Assembly: GCA_030019475.1 (NCBI GenBank)
Contig: JASEER010000001.1
Coordinates: forward strand, 44,236-108,235
Source: Thermoanaerobacterales bacterium
GTDB taxonomy: Bacteria > Bacillota > Desulfotomaculia > Desulfotomaculales > JASEER01
Length of the DNA stretch: 64,000 nt
Direction of reading: 5' to 3'
Shown here: in pieces, positions 58,025 to 64,000 of the stretch
Numbering within the stretch: the first letter of the stretch is position 1
How the letters are laid out: the number at the start of each line of letters is the position of its first letter
Position numbers and translations under genes: made by a program
Notes under the pieces: generated by a model
Databases searched by the model: none
What the model was told of the DNA's origin: nothing
Seen by the model: the letters and a program-made list of their open reading frames with translations, nothing else

Positions 58025-58848
58025 TGAAGAGGACGGCGCGCGGACTGACGGCTATCGTCCTGACCCTGCTGCTTGTTCTGGGGGCCGGAAGCTGGTGCTT
58101 CGCGGCCGCAGCCGAGGTCAGCCTGAGTTCGGATGTTATTGAGATCGGTACCGGTTTCGCGGGCAGCGAAGTGGAGGTCAAGGGCAGCGTCCCGGGTGGC
58201 AGTGTAGTGGTCGTGAAGGTGGTGGCGCCCGAGAAGAAGGCCGCTCTGAGCCGCAAAGGGCGGGTCAGCGGGCTCTGGATGACCGTCGAGCAGGCTACGG
58301 TCAGCGGCATGCCGGGCATGTACAAGGTCTTTACTTCCGGCCCGGTAGGGGACCTGCCGGAGGGGGTGCAGGCGGAACTGGGCCTGGATAAGGAGTTCAT
58401 GTCGCTGAAAGATGCCGCTCAGGTTACAACGAAACACGAGGAGGAAACGGTCGCCGTACCCCGGGAGCAGGCCGACGTCTTCCTGGACGGCCTGATCGGG
58501 CTGATGGCCGAGAAGAATCTCTACACGATCAACGAAGGTGCCATTAAGGTTAACGGAGAGTCCTTTGCGGGAACCATCGACATCCCGCCTGATATCCCGC
58601 GCGGGGAGACCCGGATCGAGGTTTACGCCGTGCAGAACGGCGCCGTGATCGCCACTGCGGACACCACCCTCAAGGCCGAGCCCGTCGGCCTGGTGCGGAC
58701 ACTGGGTAACATGGCCCAGCATAACGCGGTCTCATACGGTATCCTGGCGGTCCTGATCGCCCTCTCCGCCGGGATCACTATCGCCCAGTTCTTCAAGTGG
58801 CTGCAGAAGGTCATCTTTAAGGACGAAGGCGTAAGCGCCCATCACTGA
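58024..58848 (+). CDS. TIGR02186 (Alph_Pro_TM) family membrane-anchored protein, copy 2
   Basis: A 274-residue protein: signal peptide (1-28), beta-rich outside domain (ISL/VELSSDVIEIGTGFAGSEVEVKG, AIKVNGESFAGTIDIPPDIPRGETRIEV), C-terminal helix (about 240-262). Paralog of the protein at 45042. It is translationally coupled to TauE copy 2 and probably forms a complex with it. Function unknown. Confidence 0.85.
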   Translation: MKRTARGLTAIVLTLLLVLGAGSWCFAAAAEVSLSSDVIEIGTGFAGSEVEVKGSVPGGSVVVVKVVAPEKKAALSRKGRVSGLWMTVEQATVSGMPGMYKVFTSGPVGDLPEGVQAELGLDKEFMSLKDAAQVTTKHEEETVAVPREQADVFLDGLIGLMAEKNLYTINEGAIKVNGESFAGTIDIPPDIPRGETRIEVYAVQNGAVIATADTTLKAEPVGLVRTLGNMAQHNAVSYGILAVLIALSAGITIAQFFKWLQKVIFKDEGVSAHH

Positions 58849-58870
58849 TTAAAGCTTGCGGTCTGCAAAA

Positions 58871-58906
58871 TGGGCCCGTCTCCGGCGGCGGAGATGGGCC
58901 CTTACT
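58871..58906 (+). terminator. Terminator after the second TauE-TIGR02186 pair
   Basis: Twelve-pair stem GGGCCCGTCTCC / GGAGATGGGCCC followed by TTACTTGTT. It also separates the convergent DUF3243 gene. Confidence 0.8.
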
Positions 58907-58909
58907 TGT

Positions 58910-59182
58910 TCAGTGCCGGTCGTTATCGTCTTGAATACTCTTTTCGGCCACACGGGTGATGAGAGAGGCCAGCACCCGCCGCTCCTCCTTGTTACCTTCG
59001 TCCCACAGTTCCTTGATCAGCCGTTGCTCTCTGTTCCCAGGGTCGAAGTGCCTGGCGATGAACTCGCCCAGGTGATAGGACGCGTCCTCGACCGTCCGGT
59101 CGCTCAGGCCGATCCTTTCTGCGGTTTTGGCCATCGTGCCCAGGAAATGCTTCCACTTGTGCCAGGTGGTTTCAAGTTCCAC
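58910..59182 (-). CDS. DUF3243-family protein
   Basis: A 90-residue soluble helical protein: WHKWKHFLGTMAKTAERIGLSDRTVEDASYHLGEFIA and DPGNREQRLIKELWDEGNKEERRVLASLITRV (given in part). This matches DUF3243 (YmfJ type of Bacillus), small proteins of unknown function. It is six bases after the cytochrome b gene on the same strand, at the end of the hydrogenase operon. Confidence 0.85.
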   Translation of the reverse strand: MELETTWHKWKHFLGTMAKTAERIGLSDRTVEDASYHLGEFIARHFDPGNREQRLIKELWDEGNKEERRVLASLITRVAEKSIQDDNDRH

Positions 59183-59188
59183 GGCTCC

Positions 59189-59818
59189 TTAACCTCCTCC
59201 CGCCGTTAATGTCCCCCACCAGGCCCGGACTCTATTAATTAAAGCAGTCTCATAGACGCCGGTGAAGATTGACCTGAGTTTGCACACGCTGTCCGTCAGG
59301 GCGAAATAGATATGGACGGCAATGCTGGCGGTGAGCGCAACGGTGCCCAGGTAGAGCAGGCGGCGGATGCGGTTGAGGCCCCCAACCAAGGATACCGGGC
59401 GGGTGAAAAAATGCGGGGAGTGGAGGATGATCCCAATGGAGCCCAAAAGGGGAATGAGAACCAGCCAGAGGGTATACAAGAGTTTCTGTCCCGGGTTGTA
59501 TTTGAAGAACTGTGGTTTCTTATGCGTTAAGAAGGCCTCGTATCGCAGGAACCGGGGCAGCCGCGCCAGGTCGGCGGCCGTCGGGACGAGGTCCGGGTAT
59601 TTGCGGAGGGCATAGAGGTAGCCGAGGTAGAGGGCGCCCAGCGCGAAGCCCACGGACAGGTGGGCCTTTCTTACGCGCCGCATTTCCACCGGCCAGCGGT
59701 GAGGGAGAGGGTTGGAAAGGTAGAGGCCGGTCACGATCTCGGTGGCCAGGGCGGGGACGAGCAGCCAGTGGAAGACCCGGATCGGGAGCGGATGGCGCAA
59801 AATCTTCACCTTTACCAT
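59189..59818 (-). CDS. Hydrogenase-type cytochrome b subunit
   Basis: A 209-residue membrane cytochrome b (Ni,Fe-hydrogenase I b-type / cytochrome b561 family) with about four helices. Candidate haem histidines are His17 (IRVFHWLLVPALATEIVTGLYL), His53 (KAHLSVGFALGALYLGYL), His135/His138 in LHSPHFF, and His171 in TASIAVHIYFALTD. It would take electrons from the hydrogenase to the membrane quinone pool. The order small-large-cytochrome b supports this. The start ATG at 59818 lies 154 bases after the large-subunit stop. Confidence 0.85.
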   Translation of the reverse strand: MVKVKILRHPLPIRVFHWLLVPALATEIVTGLYLSNPLPHRWPVEMRRVRKAHLSVGFALGALYLGYLYALRKYPDLVPTAADLARLPRFLRYEAFLTHKKPQFFKYNPGQKLLYTLWLVLIPLLGSIGIILHSPHFFTRPVSLVGGLNRIRRLLYLGTVALTASIAVHIYFALTDSVCKLRSIFTGVYETALINRVRAWWGTLTAGGG

Positions 59819-59939
59819 TCAGTCCTCCTCCTCCAACCACGTCTCATTCACCGGCTGGCGCCGTCATCCTCGCCAATTTAAGCGGGTGCGGCCGACGGCG
59901 TGCGCTTCGGAAAAACCACGGCCCCATCCCGTGAGTGGC

Positions 59940-59957
59940 TGACGACCGACGACCGAT
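59940..59957. repeat. Intergenic repeat, copy D (partial)
   Basis: GACGACCGACGACCGATG tandem word without the ATTCGC palindrome, located between the large subunit and the cytochrome b gene. Confidence 0.4.
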
Positions 59958-59972
59958 GCGTGATGAGGCTTC

Positions 59973-61373
59973 TCAGATAATGAACCGTTGTACGTTGCCG
60001 CCCGGAGTCAGGAGGTGGGTGGCGCAGGCCATGCAGGGGTCGAAGGCGCGCACCACCCGACCGATCTCCACCGGCTGCTTCGGGTTGGCCACCGGGGTAC
60101 CGAGTAGGGCCTCCTCGATCGGTCCGGGGCGGCCCTCACCGTCCCGCGGGGAGAAATGCCAGGCCGAGGGGGTTATGACCTGGTAGCGATCGATCCGTCC
60201 CCCGCGCACCCGAACCCGGTGCAAAAGACCTCCCCGTGGCACCCCGGAAATACCCAACCCCTCGCCTTCCTCCGGCAGTTCATATCTTCGGTAGACCGGC
60301 TGGCCCGGTTCCAGCTGTTCAAGCCATTCCTGCATCAGCCCGCCGATGATTTCGGCCTCGATGGCCCGGGCCAGGATGCGGTCCATAGTGGAGACCCCCC
60401 GGCGGTACCTGCCGCTGACCCAGAGGCGTACCAGCGGCCCGGTTTCCACGGCCCGGCCGCGGTAACGCGGGGCTTTCACCCAGGAGTAAGCTCCTTTGCG
60501 GCCGGGGTCCGGTTTTGTGTCCGAAAGGGCTTTCCAACCGTTTTCCGGCTGGTCACTGAAAAAGGAGTGTCGTACGCTTTCCGAAATCTCGCGCACATCG
60601 ACCTCTTCGATTCGTCCTTCAATGAGCGCAGCTCCAGGAAAACGATAGTCCCGGGCGCCGGGAGTGCGCGGGAACATCCCGTAAGTCATCATGTTCTCCG
60701 GGCGCCTGCCGATCTCAAAGTAATCCGAGTAGTGTTCGGCCAGGGCATGGGCGTCGGGCAGGTACTTTTCGCTGATAAAGCGGTTGACCCGTTGCAGTTT
60801 GGACCGCAGGTCCAGGATGATGTCCGGGCGGGGGATCACGGTGGCCCCGCCGCCGATGATGCCGTGCTGGTGGGGGACCTTGCCCCCCAGGATCACCTCC
60901 ATTTCATTAATCACCCGCGTTACGTCCCCCGCGCCGAAGTAGTGCTCAACCAAACGGCTGTTCAGGGCCCGGGGCAGCCGCAGATCCTTGGTGTACTGAG
61001 GTTTAAAGGGGTGCATGTCCGGTCCCTGCACCCAATCGGGCAGGCCGAGGAAGTAGAAGTGACGGATCTGGTTTTGCAGGGTGACCACGCCCAGGAGCAG
61101 GTTACGGACCAACTGGCCGTCGGGCGTGGGCTGGATACCGGCCAGGTCGTCAAGGGCCTCGGCCGCGGCCACGGCGTGTGAGGCGCAACAAATACCGCAG
61201 ATGCGCTGGGTCAGGTAGGGGGCGTCCCGGGGGTCGCGGCCCCGCATGATCAACTCAAAGCCGCGGAAGAACGTGCCGCAGCAGCGGGCGTCAACCACCT
61301 GCCCTCCTTCCACCGTAACCTCCAGTTGCCCCGGGCCGATGGACCTGGTCATCGGACTAATCACAATCTTCAT
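59973..61373 (-). CDS. [NiFe] hydrogenase large subunit
   Basis: A 466-residue large subunit. L1 motif RICGICCASH and L2 motif DPCMACATH hold the four Ni-Fe cysteines, and 13 residues follow the last histidine for maturation cleavage. Internal segments DVTRVINEMEVILGGKVPHQHGIIGGG are family-typical. I take ATG at 61373, behind GGAAGG; a TTG three codons earlier is possible. No maturation protease or hyp gene is adjacent. It would oxidise H2 for sulfate reduction. Confidence 0.93.
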   Translation of the reverse strand: MKIVISPMTRSIGPGQLEVTVEGGQVVDARCCGTFFRGFELIMRGRDPRDAPYLTQRICGICCASHAVAAAEALDDLAGIQPTPDGQLVRNLLLGVVTLQNQIRHFYFLGLPDWVQGPDMHPFKPQYTKDLRLPRALNSRLVEHYFGAGDVTRVINEMEVILGGKVPHQHGIIGGGATVIPRPDIILDLRSKLQRVNRFISEKYLPDAHALAEHYSDYFEIGRRPENMMTYGMFPRTPGARDYRFPGAALIEGRIEEVDVREISESVRHSFFSDQPENGWKALSDTKPDPGRKGAYSWVKAPRYRGRAVETGPLVRLWVSGRYRRGVSTMDRILARAIEAEIIGGLMQEWLEQLEPGQPVYRRYELPEEGEGLGISGVPRGGLLHRVRVRGGRIDRYQVITPSAWHFSPRDGEGRPGPIEEALLGTPVANPKQPVEIGRVVRAFDPCMACATHLLTPGGNVQRFII

Positions 61374-61413
61374 CCGGTGCAATCCTTCCGGGCCTTACCC
61401 CAATCGGTTTGGC

Positions 61414-62400
61414 CTACTTCTTTTTTCCCCAGACCCTCTTCAGGCGTCCGGTCAGCACGTTGGCTATAAAATGCACCCCGATGCCCAGGGCCGCCGCCGC
61501 CCCGGTGACCAGCCCCACCCGGTTGGCTGCCACCCTGACGTTGGGTAGCCGGATATCAGGCAGGTGTTCAAAGAAGGGGCTGGTACCGTCGGGGAACTCG
61601 GGGCTGGTGCAGCCGATGCAGGGCGTGTTCACGCCCACCGGCCAGCTCTGGTGTTCTCCGCTCCACTGGCGGAGCGGGCAGTCCGCGAAGGTGACCGAGC
61701 CCTTACAGCCGAGCTTGTACATACACCATGGCTCTCCGGGTTCCTTGGCAAAGATCCCGCTTTCGAAATAGTACCGCCGCGTGCAATGGTTATGGATCGT
61801 TTCCTCGTAAAACATCCGGGGGCGGTTGAGGGCGTCCAGCTCGGGCTCCCCGTACCAGGCGAGCGCGGCCAGAGTGCCGAGCACCCAGTCCGGGTGAACC
61901 GGGCACCCCGGAACGTTGATCACCTTGCGCGCCACGACCGCCGAAAGGGGCTTGGAGCCGGAAGGGTTCGGGGCCGCGGCGAAGGGACCGCCGAAAGCGG
62001 CACAGCTGCCGACGGCCACCACGTGTTTGGCCGGTGTTGACACCTCTTGCACCGCTTCCAGGGCCGTCCAAGGCCGCCCGTTCTTTCGACCCACCACGGC
62101 GTAGTACCCGCCGGCGGCGGTGGGGACGGTCCCCTCGACGACAAGGGTATAACCGCCCTCGCCCAGGCATTCCCGCAGGACGGCGTCCGCCATTTCCCCC
62201 TCGGCCGCCATCAGGGTGTGGCAGTAGCGCAGGTCGAGGAAGCCCTGTAAGATCTCCCGGAAGGTCGGATCAAGGGAGTTCAATGTCGACAGGATGTTGC
62301 CGCAACAGGAGTTGGTCTCCAGCCAGACCACGGGCAAGCGCGGCGGGTTACCCCCGGGCTGCGCCCGATCGGCCTCGCGCCGGCCCCCGCCCGCGTTCAT
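61414..62400 (-). CDS. [NiFe] hydrogenase small subunit, no Tat signal, altered proximal-cluster motif
   Basis: A 328-residue small subunit. The proximal-cluster region reads SCCGN where CTGC is standard, with the other ligands in VGSCAAFGG and VPGCPVHPDW. Medial/distal cluster cysteines lie in HNHCTRRYYF, WCMYKLGCKG, ADCPLRQW and NTPCIGCTSPEFPD. A C-terminal helix (about 300-320) anchors it. There is no twin-arginine signal: the N-terminus is hydrophilic even if the frame is extended to ATG 62463. ATG 62400 follows CCGGAG and is preferred. Confidence 0.9.
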   Translation of the reverse strand: MNAGGGRREADRAQPGGNPPRLPVVWLETNSCCGNILSTLNSLDPTFREILQGFLDLRYCHTLMAAEGEMADAVLRECLGEGGYTLVVEGTVPTAAGGYYAVVGRKNGRPWTALEAVQEVSTPAKHVVAVGSCAAFGGPFAAAPNPSGSKPLSAVVARKVINVPGCPVHPDWVLGTLAALAWYGEPELDALNRPRMFYEETIHNHCTRRYYFESGIFAKEPGEPWCMYKLGCKGSVTFADCPLRQWSGEHQSWPVGVNTPCIGCTSPEFPDGTSPFFEHLPDIRLPNVRVAANRVGLVTGAAAALGIGVHFIANVLTGRLKRVWGKKK

Positions 62401-62638
62401 GTCTGTCTCCGGACCGGTGATGCCGGCACGGCTATCGTCCCGGCGATTAACAGGGTTACGCATCCTTGTTCAATGTCAAGACCTCTTGGCTGTGTTTTTT
62501 TACGCTCTATTGTAACCTTCTACGGGGATGTCGATACTTCACGTTTTTGTAAACTTTATGCAAAAATTAAGGGAAGCGGGAGGAAATCTTCAATAGGGTG
62601 ACGAAGGTAGTTTCATCCAGAGTAGAGGGGGTCCCTTT

Positions 62639-63766
62639 TTGCGTAAAGTACCGACCCGCGCCCTGGTGCCCGGCCAGAGAGTGGCTCACGCTATCTACTC
62701 CAGCGATGGCCAGTTGCTCTTAAACGCCGGGGTAATTCTTACCGAGGGAATTATCGCCCGCCTGCAAATGCTCGGCGTACCGGCGCTCTATATCGACGAC
62801 GGGCTGCTTCCCGATGTCGAGGTCCTCGATGTAATCAGCGAAGAAACCCGCCGGGATGCAGTCGTCCGGGTGCGGCGGTTGCTGGAGGACGTCAAGGGGG
62901 GCGCAAAACGGCCGGTCGTCAGCCGGGTGCTGATCCGGGCGGAGGAGATGGTACAGACCGTCAATGAGATCATCGACCAGCTTCTCTCCCGGCGGTCGCT
63001 TGTCGTTAACCTGGTGGATATGCGCACTCTGGACGACTATACCTTCGGCCACTGCGTCAACGTGTGTGTCCTGTCCCTCCTCACCGGCATGACCCTTGGT
63101 TACGACCGCGCCCGCCTCTTCCAGCTCGGGATGGGGGCGCTCCTGCATGATATCGGCAAGACACGGGTGCCCCAGGAGATCCTCAATAAGCCCGAACCCC
63201 TCACCCCCGGGGAGTTTGAGATCATTAAGAGACACACCATACTTGGATTCGAGATCTTACGCAACTGCGATGGAATCAGTTCCCTGGCCGCCACTGTCGC
63301 CCACCAGCACCACGAGCGCTGGCAGGGTCAGGGCTACCCCCAGGGCCTGAGGGGCCCGCGCATTCACGAGTTCGCCAGCATCACCGGCGTGGCCGACGCC
63401 TTTGACGCCATTACCGCCGACCGGGTTTACCGGAAGGCTTACCCGCCGTACGAGGCTTATGAGATGATTGCCGGCTCGGGCGATTTCCTTTTTAATTTCC
63501 GTGTTGTTCAGGCCTTCCTGCAGAATGTGGCCGCCTACCCGGTGGGAACCGTGGTCGAACTGACGACGGGCTGGACAGGAGTGGTCGTGGACACCCCGCG
63601 CGGACAACCCCTCCGTCCCCGCGTGCGCATCCTTTTTGGGAGGGATGGACAGCCGGTAACCGAACCCTGGGAGGTCTCCCTGACGGATGAACCTTCACTC
63701 GCGGTCAGCCGGGTTCGGGACGAAGAGGGACTGCAGCACCTGCAGAGCAAACAGCGGCAAGCCTGA
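62639..63766 (+). CDS. HD-GYP domain cyclic di-GMP phosphodiesterase
   Basis: A 375-residue protein with an N-terminal DUF3391-like segment (VPTRALVPGQRVAHAI) and an HD-GYP domain (about 140-300): LHDIGK with the metal-binding HD, HTILGFEIL, and HHERWQGQGYPQGL with the GYP motif; ADAFDAITADRVYRKA follows. It would degrade c-di-GMP to pGpG or GMP. The TTG start follows AGAGGGGG. It is divergent from the hydrogenase operon and could act with the PilZ protein near 3 kb. Confidence 0.94.
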   Translation: MRKVPTRALVPGQRVAHAIYSSDGQLLLNAGVILTEGIIARLQMLGVPALYIDDGLLPDVEVLDVISEETRRDAVVRVRRLLEDVKGGAKRPVVSRVLIRAEEMVQTVNEIIDQLLSRRSLVVNLVDMRTLDDYTFGHCVNVCVLSLLTGMTLGYDRARLFQLGMGALLHDIGKTRVPQEILNKPEPLTPGEFEIIKRHTILGFEILRNCDGISSLAATVAHQHHERWQGQGYPQGLRGPRIHEFASITGVADAFDAITADRVYRKAYPPYEAYEMIAGSGDFLFNFRVVQAFLQNVAAYPVGTVVELTTGWTGVVVDTPRGQPLRPRVRILFGRDGQPVTEPWEVSLTDEPSLAVSRVRDEEGLQHLQSKQRQA

Positions 63767-63848
63767 AGGGCGACCCGCCGGCCGTGAAGAATCTGCTTTT
63801 TGCCCGTTACCTGGGGGGCCGGTGCGGGCTTATATTATATGGGGAATG

Positions 63849-63878
63849 TTGTCCATCATGTGCCGTTAGGTGTATATT
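63849..63878 (+). promoter_or_regulatory. Promoter of the truncated terminal gene
   Basis: TTGTCC (63849-63854), 18 bases, TATATT (63873-63878). Confidence 0.5.
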
Positions 63879-63923
63879 AGTGACGTTCTAAGAAAACCTT
63901 CAAGACAAAGGAGCGTGGTAAAG

Positions 63924-64000
63924 GTGAGCGGGAGAAGGTTGTTACTGTTCATCGCTCTGGCGGCGTTCGTGGCCGGGGTGATGTTCGCCGGGGGGGCCAT
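63924..64000 (+). CDS. Partial gene for an exported or membrane protein (runs off the window)
   Basis: GTG at 63924 follows AAGGAG with ten-base spacing. The 25 residues visible begin with an arginine-rich start and a hydrophobic stretch (LLLFIALAAFVAGVMFAGGA), consistent with a signal peptide or first membrane helix. The product cannot be named. Confidence 0.6.
   Translation, partial: MSGRRLLLFIALAAFVAGVMFAGGA

Noticed and set aside
1..64000. CRISPR arrays, rRNA operons, prophage or integrative elements
   Set aside because: No regularly spaced repeats, rRNA signatures, integrases or phage structural genes were seen; the single tRNA shows no attachment-site duplication nearby.

Overview
The window reads as chromosome of a GC-rich, endospore-forming, sulfate-reducing member of the Clostridia (Desulfotomaculum / Desulforudis / Ammonifex-like). 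Evidence: an APS reductase aprBA followed by qmoAB and then hdrC-hdrB in place of qmoC, the arrangement known from Gram-positive sulfate reducers; a tricistronic gerA-type germinant receptor operon, a GerMN-domain protein and YlbF; a T-box leader; and frequent GTG/TTG starts behind strong Shine-Dalgarno sequences. No rRNA, CRISPR or prophage was seen. The only mobile-element-like gene is one IS1634-like transposase whose catalytic residues appear to be gone. The species cannot be named from the sequence alone.

Layout. 1-2.3 kb: DsrE-like protein, ArsR repressor and CDF metal transporter behind a promoter with a palindromic operator, then tRNA-Leu(UAA). 2.4-7 kb (minus): PilZ protein, cNMP/CBS/DUF294 protein, YkvI-like permease, ubiquitin-fold protein and a 22-aa peptide. 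7.2-11.9 kb (minus): germinant receptor operon with small membrane proteins at both ends. 12-14.3 kb: KtrB/TrkH K+ transporter, an unknown coiled-coil protein and a zinc-ribbon membrane protein. 14.4-17 kb: Phe-type T-box with duplicated antiterminator/terminator, DAHP synthase and a prephenate dehydratase-ACT-chorismate mutase fusion. 17-23 kb: GerMN protein, FadR-type regulator with an FMN 2-hydroxyacid dehydrogenase, small membrane proteins, VanX-like peptidase. 23.3-26.5 kb: PhoB/PhoR-like two-component pair and a Spy-like protein. 26.7-32.3 kb: molybdenum cofactor cluster (moeA, moeA-PBP, moaC, MOSC, mogA) and lgt, with a repeated structured element. 32.4-41 kb: ylbF, then the core sulfate-reduction operon aprBA-qmoAB-hdrCB behind a long leader. 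41.2-43.3 kb: a second, divergent AprA/AprB-like pair. 43.5-53.5 kb: universal stress protein, a sigma-54-type promoter driving TauE/SafE-TIGR02186-CBS, a sigma-54 two-component system, an NhaD/ArsB-like permease, a second CBS protein, a gamma-carbonic-anhydrase-like protein and another TauE-like protein with a small membrane partner. 53.6-58.9 kb: transposase-like protein, CoA-transferase and a second TauE-TIGR02186 pair. 58.9-62.5 kb: DUF3243 protein and a [NiFe] hydrogenase (small, large, cytochrome b). 62.6-64 kb: HD-GYP phosphodiesterase and the start of a truncated gene.

How it fits together. APS is reduced by AprBA with electrons handed from QmoAB and HdrCB; H2 can feed the membrane through the hydrogenase and its cytochrome b. 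Three TSUP (TauE/SafE) transporters, two TIGR02186 partners, two CBS proteins with a tryptophan-rich middle and a sigma-54 regulator form an accessory block next to the APS reductase genes; movement of sulfur oxyanions or organosulfonates is the natural hypothesis but is inferred from family and position. Points most worth a second look: the AprBA-like paralog pair, the single-stem-I tandem T-box, the reversed-order P-protein, the catalytically degenerate but open transposase, the CCGN replacement in the hydrogenase small subunit, and the structured RNA candidate between the two moeA genes.
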